The notes under the pieces are model-generated. The model did no database searches. It was not told the origin of the DNA and was given only the letters and a program-made list of their open reading frames with translations. A stretch of 64,000 nucleotides of DNA from Maribellus sp. YY47 (GTDB taxonomy: Bacteria; Bacteroidota; Bacteroidia; Bacteroidales; Prolixibacteraceae), in contig NZ_JALGYW010000004.1 of NCBI RefSeq assembly GCF_023111095.1, positions 62,001 to 126,000 on the forward strand. Reading direction: 5' to 3'. Of this stretch, positions 30,401 to 38,611 are shown piece after piece (positions within the stretch are counted from its first letter, which is position 1; the number at the start of each line of letters is the position of its first letter). Both the position numbers and the translations under genes were made by a program.

Positions 30401-30697
30401 ACGTGTTGGTGTGCCGCCTTCCACCGGAACGGTGTAAACAGCCGTGCTTCCGGAACGGTTGGAACTGAATGCAATTGTTTTTCCGTCGGGAGAGAAATGC
30501 GGATCGCTCTCAACAGCTGCGGTACTGGTTAAGCGAAGGGTTTGTCCTCCTGTGAGATCCGAAACCCAAAGGTCGCTTCCATAAATGTAGGCAATGTGCG
30601 AATCGCTGATGGAGGGTTGACGCAGTAATTTTGTTTCCTGCGCAATTGCTGAAGTGATGGTCGCCAGCAATAAAAGAATGATAAACAGTTTCTTCAT
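27422..30697 (-). CDS. Tricorn-like S41 family peptidase
   Basis: 1091-aa exported peptidase with signal peptide MKKLFIILLLLATITSAIA. Beta-propeller WD40-like repeats (DPHFSPDGKTIAFSS, PLWSPDGAKLAW, PTWSPDGKYIAF) fill about residues 40-500. A highly charged Glu/Lys linker lies about 530-585, then a C1 helical part, a PDZ domain, and the C-terminal serine protease. The catalytic His lies in LSVGHSF, the Ser in GSGGDFFPW and the Glu in NEGIAPD. Length and order match the tricorn family. It degrades oligopeptides, probably in the periplasm. Confidence 0.92.
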   Translation of the reverse strand: MKKLFIILLLLATITSAIAQETKLLRQPSISDSHIAYIYGSDLWVSDLTGGQTLRLTSTAAVESDPHFSPDGKTIAFSSNRSGSTAVYTVPVEGGTPTRLTWYPSAANVRGWTPNGEKVLYTSSRETAPVGYGRLWTVSKDGGPSTLLTKQFGNDGSYSADGKKIVIDRVSRWDVEWRDYRGGQNTPLIILNLKDFSEELLPNNKETDIHPVWLGDNIYFLSDRDFVSNIWSYNTKTKALEQLTQFEGSDVKWLSGKGNTLTFERDGYLLLMDVNTKEITQLNISITADFPWAETQWEDVSSSVSAATISPTGKRAIFEARGEIFTIPAEHGDTRNITQSSGVADREPLWSPDGAKLAWFSDRSGKGYELLIADQDGLSEPQSISIGESKLGWEPTWSPDGKYIAFNDDQARIRVVNIEAKTIQTIDTGNNNLERGGMGLTWSPDSKWLAYAKGASNNFSQITLWSLEDNSIHKLTNNFANAISPAWDRDKKHFYFLASTDLALGSGWANTSAMTADASYSVYVINLQKEEDSPFKLRSDEEEVKKEEKNDKGEGEEKEEKDKKEDKKEDKKSEEKNDSIKIDFDGIESRTIALPMPKRNYRMIVTGPEGTAFIGESVPNTSGLTLQKFTLKDREAKEFVSGVSSVSVSSDGKKMLARAGSSWKIMDTSGASGKDGKSLDPELKMKLDRSQEWNQIFEEAWRYERDYFYASNMHGRDWDEVYNRYSPLVPYIKHRADLTYILDQVNGELSVGHSFVGGGDYPSTDKNTVGVLGADLTTEKGYWKIERIFTTENWNPELSSPLEEPGLKVEEGNYLVGVNGKELKSTDDPYAFLDGTAGTQTVLQINDKPEFEGAWKITVKPISNENALRQRTWVEDNRRKVDELSKGKLAYVWVPNTGTPGLVSFNRYFFAQQDKQGAVIDERFNGGGLLDDYMVDLMTRNIRAAVTNEAPNGKPFILPAGILGPKALLINEKAGSGGDFFPWVFRHQNAGPLIGATTWGGLVSSAVHYRMVDGGYLTAPTNAVFDPVNNKWIGENEGIAPDIAVRQDAQSLEKGIDPQLERAVKEVLKMVEEKGIKDFTPPPYPTPAIKK

Positions 30698-31215
30698 ATG
30701 GTATTTTTTGTTGGAAATTCTCAGAAAGCATATATAACAGGCACTTTGTGCATCAGTTCACGTAGAAGTATAGCGAGTGACGGTTTTATCATCAGGACTT
30801 GTTTGTTAGCCAATTCTATTTGTATGATTTGCTTTATGTGTCAACGATATGACTCACAAATTACAGCAAGGTTACATAAACGAAAGAACCTCTTCCCTGC
30901 GCTTAGCAGTTTTATGCTGCTTAGCGCATAAATGAGCAATTGAATTTGGCTGGAGTATAAAAAGTATGGTCTTTCGCAGAGTATACGCTAAGCGGTTCTA
31001 ACCGCTAAGCGCATTCGCCTGTTTGTTAACGATCTGCAACGGCGCTTAGCAGTTCCCAACTGCTTAGCGCATATTAAGAGAGTTCCCCACTGTTTTACCA
31101 GACAGAGAGCGGACTTGCTGTAAAGTATATGCTAAACGTATTAAGGGATGATCTGCGAATCCATTGCCACAAAGAACAGAAGATAAGTGCTAAATTACTT
31201 ATCTTTAAAAGAAAA
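30698..31215. repeat. REP palindrome array upstream of RAYT
   Basis: No gene. Three long palindromes lie at 30898-30928, 30981-31014 and 31042-31073, and a partial one at 31125-31138 (GTATATGCTAAACG). Arms are variants of CGCTAAGCGGTT / AACCGCTAAGCG or its complement form TGCGCTTAGCAG / CTGCTTAGCGCA. Each has one A/A or T/T mismatch at the same stem position. GTATAC precedes one at 30981. Orientation alternates, as in BIMEs. Confidence 0.85.
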
Positions 31216-31848
31216 ATGCATTTCGAACCCGACGCGCTTTATCATATTTGCAACCGATCTAACGATACCGTTTTTTATACCCGGGAAAACTATCTCTACT
31301 TCTTAACAAAGACCCGGAAGCTTATCTTTCCTTATTGCAATATTCTGGCATGGGTGTTAATGCCCAATCATTTTCATTTTTTGATTCAAGCAACCGATGC
31401 TAGTTGCAAAAATGCGGCAAAAGAGAATCAGATTCCTTCTCAGGTACTTTCGAAAAATTTAGGGGCTCTATTGAGCAATTATGCTCAGGCAATTAATAAA
31501 CAGCAAAACAGGCGAGGAAAACTATTTTCGCACAATACCAAAGCTAAAAACCTGAATGAAGCGACATTACATGACACGTTTAACGGCTCATCTCATTCTT
31601 CCTGTCGAAAAACAGATTATGCAACCGCCTGTTTTCTTTATATTCATCAGAACCCAATAGTCGCAGGCTTGGTGCCGCGATTAGAGGATTGGGAATTCTC
31701 TTCTTTTCGCGATTATGCCGGATTGAGGGATGGCCGATTGGTACAAATGTCGCTGACAAATGAAATTATCGAACTTGATTTTGATGACTTTCTGCGTCAG
31801 TCAAATACTTTGGTTGATGAAGAGTTGTTCAGGAAATTGTATGAATAA
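31216..31848 (+). CDS. REP-associated tyrosine transposase (RAYT)
   Basis: About 210 aa from the ATG at 31216; the upstream extension to 31129 reads through a partial REP palindrome and is unlikely to be coding. It is a Y1/HUH transposase of the IS200/TnpA-REP family. Residues 1-20 read MHFEPDALYHICNRSNDTVF, the HUH pair lies in MPNHFHFLIQ, and the probable nucleophile Tyr is in LLSNYAQAINK. The C-terminal YIHQNPIVAGLV...WEFSSFRDY is the family signature. It is flanked on both sides by palindromes, its likely substrates. Confidence 0.93.
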   Translation: MHFEPDALYHICNRSNDTVFYTRENYLYFLTKTRKLIFPYCNILAWVLMPNHFHFLIQATDASCKNAAKENQIPSQVLSKNLGALLSNYAQAINKQQNRRGKLFSHNTKAKNLNEATLHDTFNGSSHSSCRKTDYATACFLYIHQNPIVAGLVPRLEDWEFSSFRDYAGLRDGRLVQMSLTNEIIELDFDDFLRQSNTLVDEELFRKLYE

Positions 31849-31858
31849 GGTGTTGATC

Positions 31859-31945
31859 GCTTAGCAGTTTTATGTTGTTTCTTACCTGGCAGGGAGAAGG
31901 CTTACTTGGAAGTATACGCTAAGCGGTTCCAACCGCTAAGCGCAT
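31859..31945. repeat. REP palindromes downstream of RAYT
   Basis: 31859-31885 is a decayed copy of the 30898 element: its left arm is CGCTTAGCAG with the same TTTTATG loop, and its right arm is broken. 31912-31945 is an intact copy with GTATACGCTAAGCGGTT, a CC loop, and AACCGCTAAGCGCAT. Together with the upstream array they bracket the transposase. Confidence 0.85.
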
Positions 31946-31960
31946 CGTAGCATAAACAAA

Positions 31961-31990
31961 AGAACCGGCCTCTGTTAAAAGACCGGTTCT
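31961..31990 (-). terminator. Terminator of gnd
   Basis: AGAACCGG / CCGGTTCT inverted repeat with a 14-nt loop, followed by TTTTGTTT on the minus strand, 26 bp after the gnd stop. Confidence 0.75.
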
Positions 31991-32016
31991 CAGTTATAGT
32001 TGTTATTAATTTACGC

Positions 32017-33471
32017 TTAAACGTTGTAGGTAGACGAGGCTGTATCGCCGCCACGACCTGTCCAGTTGGTGTGGTAGAATTCACCCCGCGGTTTGTCGGT
32101 GCGTTCGTAAGTGTGTGCACCGAAATAGTCGCGCTGTGCCTGCAATAAGTTGGCAGGTAAACGTTCGCTGCGGAAACCATCGAAATAACACAATGCTGAA
32201 GTAAGCGCCGGAACCGGAATGCCATTTTCAAGCGCTGTGGCACAAACCCTGCGCCAGCCGGCCTGAGCTGCTTCCACTTTTTCTTTGAAGAAAGGATCGA
32301 GCAGCAGGTTCGGAAGTTCCGGGTTGTTGTCAAACGCTTTTTTGATGTCGCCCAGGAAGGCCGAACGAATGATACAGCCGCCTCTCCACATCAGCGCAAT
32401 ACCTCCGTAGTTCAGGTTCCATCCGTATTCTGCAGCCGCTTCCATCATCAGGTTGTAACCTTGTGCGTACGAAATGATCTTCGCACCGTATAACGCCATT
32501 TTCAGATCGTCGATCAGCTGAGCTTTGTCGCCTTTGAAGTCAGCTTCAGGACCCGAAATTACTTTCGATGCCTGTACACGAAGGTCTTTTTGTGCTGACA
32601 AACAACGCGCAAACACCGATTCGCCAATCAAAGTCAACGGAATACCCAGATCGAGTGCCGATACTCCGGTCCATTTTCCGGTACCTTTTTGTCCGGCAGT
32701 ATCCAGGATGAAATCAACGGTTTCTTCGCCGTTTTCATCTTTGTATCCCAATATGTCACGTGTAATCTCGATCAGGTAACTGTCGAGCTCTTCGGTGTTC
32801 CATTTTTTGAAAACCTCGTACATTTCATCGTTGCTCATACCTAGCAATTCTTTCATCATGTGGTAGGCTTCGTTGATGATCTGCATGTCGCCGTATTCGA
32901 TTCCGTTGTGCACCATTTTTACAAAGTGGCCGGCACCGCCTTCACCTACCCAGTCGCAGCAAGGTGAACCATCTTCCACTTTTGCAGCCACTGCCTGGAA
33001 AATTTCTTTTACATGGGGCCATGCAGCAGGCGATCCGCCCGGCATCATGGAAGGGCCTAACAGTGCACCTTCTTCGCCACCCGACACACCGGTTCCGATG
33101 TACAACAGACCTTTGCTTTCCACGTATTTGGTACGACGGATGGTATCAGGAAAATGTGAATTTCCACCATCAATGATAATGTCGCCCGGTTCCAGGTGAG
33201 GAATCAGCATATCGATGAAATCGTCCACAGGAGCACCGGCTTTTACCAGCATCATCACTTTACGCGGACGTTCGAGTGATGCACACAAATCTTCGATGGA
33301 ATGTGTACCGATAAATTTCTTTCCGGCACCACGACCGTTCATAAAATGATCTACTTTTTCTACTGTACGGTTAAAAACGGCTACCGTAAAACCTTTGCTT
33401 TCCATGTTCAATACCAGGTTTTCGCCCATTACGGCCAACCCTATCAAACCAATGTCTGCTAATTTTTTCAT
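32017..33471 (-). CDS. gnd: 6-phosphogluconate dehydrogenase (decarboxylating)
   Basis: 484 aa pentose-phosphate enzyme that oxidises 6-phosphogluconate to ribulose-5-phosphate. NADP-binding GLAVMGENLVLNMESKGF is at the N-terminus. The substrate site has GTGVSGGEEGALLGPS and the catalytic Lys is in HFVKMVHNGIEYGDMQ. The C-terminal helical domain holds LIQAQRD-like NLLQAQRDYFGAHTYERTD. Complete. Its promoter side has a large imperfect hairpin (33511-33553) after pdxB. Confidence 0.97.
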   Translation of the reverse strand: MKKLADIGLIGLAVMGENLVLNMESKGFTVAVFNRTVEKVDHFMNGRGAGKKFIGTHSIEDLCASLERPRKVMMLVKAGAPVDDFIDMLIPHLEPGDIIIDGGNSHFPDTIRRTKYVESKGLLYIGTGVSGGEEGALLGPSMMPGGSPAAWPHVKEIFQAVAAKVEDGSPCCDWVGEGGAGHFVKMVHNGIEYGDMQIINEAYHMMKELLGMSNDEMYEVFKKWNTEELDSYLIEITRDILGYKDENGEETVDFILDTAGQKGTGKWTGVSALDLGIPLTLIGESVFARCLSAQKDLRVQASKVISGPEADFKGDKAQLIDDLKMALYGAKIISYAQGYNLMMEAAAEYGWNLNYGGIALMWRGGCIIRSAFLGDIKKAFDNNPELPNLLLDPFFKEKVEAAQAGWRRVCATALENGIPVPALTSALCYFDGFRSERLPANLLQAQRDYFGAHTYERTDKPRGEFYHTNWTGRGGDTASSTYNV

Positions 33472-33510
33472 ATTGTATTCTATTGTAATTTATTGATACT
33501 TATCGTAATT

Positions 33511-33553
33511 GATTGTGACTAATTGTTTTGGAAAATAACAATCAATCACAATC
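33511..33553. repeat. Imperfect hairpin of CAATCA words
   Basis: GATTGTGACTAATTGTT pairs with AACAATCAATCACAATC with two mismatches and a 9-nt loop. It is part of a low-complexity stretch between pdxB and gnd (33480-33562). It could be a terminator of pdxB or only repeat-derived. Confidence 0.5.
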
Positions 33554-33561
33554 AGTTTCAA

Positions 33562-34692
33562 TCAATCTCTTGTGGTTTTAAATCCCAACAATCGTAATTT
33601 TTCCAAAGTCTTTTCCTCCATATTCTTAGCCTTCACCGTGTACGAACCAAACTCCCGACGCACGGGGTAATTGCCTCTGAGTTTTTCAAACAGATGAGGT
33701 GCGTCTTTTAACGCTTCATCATCGGTTTCAATATCGTAAGTGGAAAGAATCGCCTCTGCCAAAATTGAATATTCGCGTCGCTGATTACCGTCGATTTCAA
33801 TAATGGGATGCGCAGGTTCTTCCACTCCCGAAGCTTGCCAGTCGTCGATACCCAGGTTAAAAAAGCGGCTGATTGCCTGCACGCTCATTTGAGTACCGTT
33901 GGCTTTTCCGTCTTTTGAATAACCGGCAATGTGTGGTGTCCCAAACTCGGTTTGATTGAGCAGGTCCAGGTTGATGTCGGGCTCATCTTCCCAGCAATCG
34001 GCAATGTAAGCCTGAATGTCCTGCGCCTCAAGTGCATCGTAAACAGCTTCGGTGTCAATCACCTCTCCGCGACAGGAATTAATGACCAACGGTGTTTTTC
34101 CTAAATGCTGAAAGAAGGTTTCACTACCCAAGTGATACGTTTTGTCTTGGCCGTTTAAATTGAGCGGAACATGAAAAGTGATAATATCGGCTTCCTGCTG
34201 GATCTCTTCCAGCGAAACAAACTTCTCCGGCCCCTCCATTCTTTCGCGAGGCGGATCGTTCAACAGAACTTTCATGCCCAGTATCTCGCAGGTTTTAGCC
34301 ACCCTGGAGCCAACGTTTCCAACTCCCACAATTCCAATGGTCAGTCCTGCGAGGTCAATTCGTTTGCGCATCGACCAGGAAACAAGCGCCGAAGCAATAT
34401 ACTGATTCACACTTTCTGCGTTGCAACCCGGAGCGTTGGTCCATTGTATGCCGGCCGATCTGCAATAATCGGTATCGATATGATCGAAGCCAATGGTGGC
34501 GGTGGCGATAAATTTTACTTTCGACCCTTCGAGCAGGTCGCGGTTGCAAATCGTGCGGGTGCGGGTAATGATCGCATCAGCATCTTTTACTACTTCCGCG
34601 GTGGTTTTGTTGCCCGGCAGGTAAACGACTTCGGCATAAGGTTCCAGAGCGCCTTTTATGTACGGTATTTTATTGTCGATGATGATTTTCAT
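33562..34692 (-). CDS. pdxB: 4-phosphoerythronate dehydrogenase
   Basis: 376-aa D-2-hydroxyacid dehydrogenase of the pyridoxal phosphate pathway. N-terminal IIIDNKIPYIKGALEPYAEV is the PdxB signature. The NAD site is GIVGVGNVGSRVAKTCEILG. The catalytic Arg lies in NSCRGEVIDTEAV, and the His in GTPHIAGYSKDGKANGT. A C-terminal PdxB-specific dimerisation domain follows from about residue 290. It sits 63 bp downstream of an oxidoreductase gene on the same strand. Confidence 0.93.
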   Translation of the reverse strand: MKIIIDNKIPYIKGALEPYAEVVYLPGNKTTAEVVKDADAIITRTRTICNRDLLEGSKVKFIATATIGFDHIDTDYCRSAGIQWTNAPGCNAESVNQYIASALVSWSMRKRIDLAGLTIGIVGVGNVGSRVAKTCEILGMKVLLNDPPRERMEGPEKFVSLEEIQQEADIITFHVPLNLNGQDKTYHLGSETFFQHLGKTPLVINSCRGEVIDTEAVYDALEAQDIQAYIADCWEDEPDINLDLLNQTEFGTPHIAGYSKDGKANGTQMSVQAISRFFNLGIDDWQASGVEEPAHPIIEIDGNQRREYSILAEAILSTYDIETDDEALKDAPHLFEKLRGNYPVRREFGSYTVKAKNMEEKTLEKLRLLGFKTTRD

Positions 34693-34755
34693 TCTTTTTG
34701 ATATTGGCTCTTTGTCGTTGGTTTTTTTTAGAACAGAACTGAATACTGAGACTGA

Positions 34756-35763
34756 TTACTGCGACTTGTAATACTCCTTCACCAGTTCATCCAACACCCA
34801 ACTGGTTCGCGCAGCCGATTCTCCGGTACTTGGAGATTTCCCTTTTCCCAGTAATTCTTCGGTTACCTGTTGTACTAGGTTCTGCGAAATGTGTTTTGGA
34901 TTTTCAAATTCCAGTTCTTCTGTTCCGTTCGCTGTTATTACTTTCATTTTACCATGCAAAAAACAAGGCAAACAAATTTCACCTTTTTCTCCCACAAATT
35001 GGATATAATCTGCAACAGAATTTTTATCAACCACAAAACACCAGCTTCCGGTTCCGATAACGCCCGATTCGTGTTTCCATGTTCCTGAAACCGTATCTTC
35101 AGCAGGATAGAGTCCCGCTAAATTTGCAGCATTTCCCTTTACTTCGGTGATCTTCCCCAGCACAAAATCGAGGAAATCCAGCTGATGCGATGCCAAATCA
35201 AAAAAATGTCCGGCACCCGCAATCTCCGGATACACATGCCAACTCATTTCATCCGGCTTTTTCCCTCTTTCTCCGGCTTCCTTGTAGAGCTTAATGTTTA
35301 CCATCAGCGGCTTTCCAATAACACCCGATTCAATCAACTCTTTTGCTTTCAGAAAGGCAGGCAGTGTTCTACGGTAGTACGCCACCCAAATGGGCATTTC
35401 GGTTTCTTTTGAAACTTTTAGCATTTCCTGACATTCAGAATAATGGCGCGCCATGGGTTTTTCCACATACACCGGTTTTCCGGCACGCATTGCTTCAATG
35501 GCATACGAAGCGTGCGAATCGGGTGGGGTAGCAATGTACACCGCATCCACGTCGGGATCGTTGATGAGCTCCGAAGCATCGGAGTACCATTTGGGAGTAT
35601 GGTGGCGCCGTGCATAATCGGCAGCTTTTTCGGCATTGCGGCGCATCACGGCCACCAGCTGCGAGTTGGGCACCTTGTAAAAGGCAGGCCCGCTTTTTAC
35701 TTCGGTTACATTTCCAACTCCGATAATTCCCCAGCGGATCGTATGTTGCGATTTATCTTTCAA
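34756..35763 (-). CDS. Gfo/Idh/MocA family oxidoreductase
   Basis: 335 aa NAD(P)-dependent sugar dehydrogenase-like protein. The Rossmann motif is WGIIGVGNVTEVKSGPA, and the family EKP motif lies in YVEKPMARHYSECQEM. The expected catalytic-region His is in SWHVYPEIAGAGHFFDLASH. The substrate cannot be read from the sequence. It lies between the mannonate cluster and pdxB, separated from the former by a 21-nt tandem repeat. Confidence 0.88.
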   Translation of the reverse strand: MKDKSQHTIRWGIIGVGNVTEVKSGPAFYKVPNSQLVAVMRRNAEKAADYARRHHTPKWYSDASELINDPDVDAVYIATPPDSHASYAIEAMRAGKPVYVEKPMARHYSECQEMLKVSKETEMPIWVAYYRRTLPAFLKAKELIESGVIGKPLMVNIKLYKEAGERGKKPDEMSWHVYPEIAGAGHFFDLASHQLDFLDFVLGKITEVKGNAANLAGLYPAEDTVSGTWKHESGVIGTGSWCFVVDKNSVADYIQFVGEKGEICLPCFLHGKMKVITANGTEELEFENPKHISQNLVQQVTEELLGKGKSPSTGESAARTSWVLDELVKEYYKSQ

Positions 35764-35869
35764 TGGGTATCCAGTGTTTTAGTTATTTATGCATCTGTGA
35801 CGGATTTTAGTTTTCAGTCACAGTCTCAGTTTTCAGTATTTGTTTCGTATAATTCGCTATCTGATATCC

Positions 35870-36032
35870 GGTAATCAGCGTCTTGTAACCAGCCTTTGGT
35901 TTTCAATTCCCGATAATCAGTGAGCGACTTCCGGTAATCAATGACCAATTCCCGGTATTCAGTGCTTGAAAACCGGTATTCAGTGTCCAATTCCTGGTAA
36001 TCAGGGACCGATTCCCAGCATCCAGCATTCAA
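35870..36032. repeat. 21-nt tandem repeat (minisatellite)
   Basis: The core TAATCAG/TATTCAG recurs with exact 21-nt phase at about 35876, 35918, 35939, 35960, 35981, 36002 and 36023, with one eroded unit near 35897. Unit form: TTCCCGGTATTCAGTGNNNNA. The minus strand is open as a 7-residue repeat (EYRELVI, DYRKSLT, DYRELKT). The phase could merely follow from 21 being a multiple of 3. The flanks (35800-35850) carry shorter TTTTCAG/TCACAG words. Confidence 0.85.
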
Positions 36033-36035
36033 TAT

Positions 36036-37322
36036 CTAGTACTCAAATCTATCCCTGAATGCCCACAAACCAATGGCGGGGTTGGAAATGTAAAACACTT
36101 CTTCGCCGTCGGGCATGGTATTGTAACCATCTTTCAGTTTATTCGGATCGTATTTAGCTGTCATTTCATCAAAGTCGGCCCAGTTAAAACCCACACTTTC
36201 AATTTCTTCTTTGGTCAGATTCTCCGGACCTTGCCCCGGACAATAGGTAATGCTGAAACGTCCCTCCGATGATCCGTGGATCAGGTGGGCAGCAGCACCG
36301 AGGTTATTCTGCAGGTCTTCGTTATCTTTTACCAGTTGCAGGGTGTGCGGTGTCCCGAAATACCCGTATTTGCGAATCAGTTTATCGATCTGCTTGTCTT
36401 CTCCAAATTCCTTTAACGCCGGAGCCAGTACGATCAGTTCTCCGTCATCGGCCAAGGCCATGCGGGTACGGTAAATACTTTTGTTGCCAAGCCAGGTGCT
36501 TTTGAATTCTGTAGGATCGAGCCACACCACTGCTTTTTTGATCGGTTTATCGAGCATTTCAAAATTCACTTCGAGCGAGAGTTTGGCGGCTTTGTCAAAC
36601 ACCTCAAAATCGTCACCGATAAACAGACCGTAGGTTTGTAGTTTGCCCTGTTTGTTCAGGCCCACCACAGTTTGCACATAAACAATCGGTAAATGATTGG
36701 AGAAATTCTCGGAAGCATAGTTAAATACTTTCCGAACAGGCGTGTCGGCACGTCCCATCATCTTTTCCATTCCGTAAGCAGCGCCAATATAGTGGCTTTT
36801 GTTGATCCCTTCGGCACCGCCTGTTCCCACAAAAATATTTTTGTTGTAGTTGGCCATTCCCACCACTTCGTGGGGTACTACCTGACCAATGGAAAGGATC
36901 AGGTCGAAATTTCCTTCCACCAGCAGCTTGTTTACCTGCGCCGGCCAGGTGTATTCCACGGCACCTTCCGACACTTCCTTGATGTATTCGGCAGGAACAG
37001 TTCCCAGCGTGATCACATCGTTGCGCCAGTCGTGGGCACGGATCAGATCGGTGGGCAATTTGCCAAACATATGGCTGATCTGCTCCATGGTCATCGGTGT
37101 GTGCGTACCCAGGGCCGGAAGCACGTCGGTCAGTTTTTCCCCGAAATACTCCCAGGCGAATTCGGTCAGATCGCCCGCTTTCGATGGCAGACGGGTATAG
37201 TCGGGCGGGATTGCCAACACCTTTTGTTTGGCACCCATTTTATCGAGGGCTTCAAATAAGCCTTTTTTCAGATCTTCCCTCAACAGCGATGTTTCGGTTG
37301 AGCCTTTTTCGTAGAATATCAT
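36036..37322 (-). CDS. LarA-family nickel-pincer racemase/epimerase (possible gluconate/mannonate 2-epimerase)
   Basis: 428 aa lactate-racemase-like protein. Residues that bind substrate and the nickel-pincer cofactor in L. plantarum LarA are matched by spacing: D41..R44 (DYTR), H74 (GTHTPM), then H151, K161 and H177 (0, +10, +26), equal to H174/K184/H200. So an active Ni enzyme is likely. LarA homologues include D-gluconate 2-epimerases, and D-mannonate is the product. Being last in a mannonate dehydratase cluster fits that activity, which is inference. larB/C/E maturation genes are not in the window. Confidence 0.78.
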   Translation of the reverse strand: MIFYEKGSTETSLLREDLKKGLFEALDKMGAKQKVLAIPPDYTRLPSKAGDLTEFAWEYFGEKLTDVLPALGTHTPMTMEQISHMFGKLPTDLIRAHDWRNDVITLGTVPAEYIKEVSEGAVEYTWPAQVNKLLVEGNFDLILSIGQVVPHEVVGMANYNKNIFVGTGGAEGINKSHYIGAAYGMEKMMGRADTPVRKVFNYASENFSNHLPIVYVQTVVGLNKQGKLQTYGLFIGDDFEVFDKAAKLSLEVNFEMLDKPIKKAVVWLDPTEFKSTWLGNKSIYRTRMALADDGELIVLAPALKEFGEDKQIDKLIRKYGYFGTPHTLQLVKDNEDLQNNLGAAAHLIHGSSEGRFSITYCPGQGPENLTKEEIESVGFNWADFDEMTAKYDPNKLKDGYNTMPDGEEVFYISNPAIGLWAFRDRFEY

Positions 37323-37336
37323 TTCGTTGAAATTAA

Positions 37337-37431
37337 GGGCTAAAGCCCGTTTTACTAGTGTTTCACATTCCCCGGACTAAAGCCCGGGGCTAATCATATT
37401 CGTTTTCCCAAACTCCTCCCCTTTGGGGAGG
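37337..37431. repeat. Three GC-rich hairpins between kdgK and LarA gene
   Basis: GGGC-TAAA-GCCC at 37337-37348, CCCCGG/CCGGGG around ACTAAAGC at 37370-37389, and CCTCCCC-TTT-GGGGAGG at 37415-37431. The first two share the word CTAAAGCCCG, suggesting a duplicated dispersed element. Confidence 0.65.
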
Positions 37432-37444
37432 TCGGGAGGGGCCT

Positions 37445-38524
37445 CTATCTCTTTACCCTCGCATTTCCGCCCCAGATGCTCCAAACCTGCTCTTCGTCGG
37501 CGGGTTGTGCATAGTCGGTGAGGAAGGTAGTGGCCAGTGCACCGGTTGCCCAGCCAAACTGCGCCCACTTTTCGGCTTCCCATTGTTTGAGGATTCCGTA
37601 GAGCATTCCACCTACAAAACCATCGCCGCCACCGATGCGGTCGAGTACTTTTATCGGACGGGGTTCAACCACATGCCAGTTCTCGCCTTCGAGCATAATG
37701 GCGCCCCACAGGTGCTCGTTTACGCTGATCACCTCGCGCAGGGTGGTGGCAAAAACCGATGCATTCGGAAAAGTCTCCTTCACGCGGTTGATCAAACCTT
37801 TAAAACCGTCAATCTTCGCATTCAAACCTTCGCCTCCCGCTTCCGGTCCTTCAATGCCAAAACACAACTGAAAGTCTTCTTCGTTACCGATCAGAATATC
37901 CGAAACCGAAGCGATTTCTGTGAAATCCTTGCGCAGTTGTTCTTCGCGGCCTTTCCAGAAAGACGCCCGGTGATTCAGGTCGAAAGAAATGCGGCTGCCG
38001 TGTTTTTTGGCTGCGCGGGCCACTTCGAGGCAAAACTGTGTCGTTTCGGGCGACAACGCACCGATCAATCCCGATAGGTGAACAATCTGCACGCCTTCTT
38101 CACCAAAAATACGTTCCAGGTCAAAATCTTTTGCATTCAAGGTTCTTCCCACTTCTCCGGCACGGTCGTTAAACACACGCGGACCGCGCAAACCGTAACC
38201 ACTGTCGGCAATGTTGATCTGGTGACGGTAACCCCACGGGTCGCCCTGCGGAACTTCCGGACCTTCGTAATCCATGTTTCTCGACCGCAAATTGCTTTTG
38301 ATGAATTGGGCAATCGGACTTCCCTTTACAAAAGTGGTGAGTACTTTCACGGGCATGCCGAGGTACGAAGCGATACTGGCTACGTTGGTTTCGGCGCTGG
38401 TAGCGAACAAGGTAAACTTGTCGCTGCTGTGAACAGGTTGCCCGTTTTCGGGAGTGATGCGCGTACCCATGCTGGTAGGCACCAACATGGCGTATTTACA
38501 GTTTTGTTTTAGTTGGATACTCAT
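37445..38524 (-). CDS. kdgK: 2-keto-3-deoxygluconate kinase (PfkB family)
   Basis: 359 aa ribokinase-type kinase. The C-terminal PfkB motif is DRIGGGDGFVGGMLYG, with the catalytic Asp and anion hole (GGGD rather than the common GAGD). The mid-domain has SFDLNHRASFWKG, typical of KDG kinases. It phosphorylates KDG made by UxuA from mannonate. The position between uxuA and the LarA homologue supports the assignment over other sugar kinases. Confidence 0.88.
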   Translation of the reverse strand: MSIQLKQNCKYAMLVPTSMGTRITPENGQPVHSSDKFTLFATSAETNVASIASYLGMPVKVLTTFVKGSPIAQFIKSNLRSRNMDYEGPEVPQGDPWGYRHQINIADSGYGLRGPRVFNDRAGEVGRTLNAKDFDLERIFGEEGVQIVHLSGLIGALSPETTQFCLEVARAAKKHGSRISFDLNHRASFWKGREEQLRKDFTEIASVSDILIGNEEDFQLCFGIEGPEAGGEGLNAKIDGFKGLINRVKETFPNASVFATTLREVISVNEHLWGAIMLEGENWHVVEPRPIKVLDRIGGGDGFVGGMLYGILKQWEAEKWAQFGWATGALATTFLTDYAQPADEEQVWSIWGGNARVKR

Positions 38525-38611
38525 ATTTTTTGTTTTATTAACCGGCCAGGCATTGCAGCCCGACCGGCTTCATAGGTTTATACTTTTTTACTTCGGAAAC
38601 TCCGAAAAATT

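Noticed and set aside
35870-36032. CRISPR array or protein-coding repeat
   Set aside because: Units are 21 nt in direct contact with no spacers. The open frame exists because the unit is a multiple of three.
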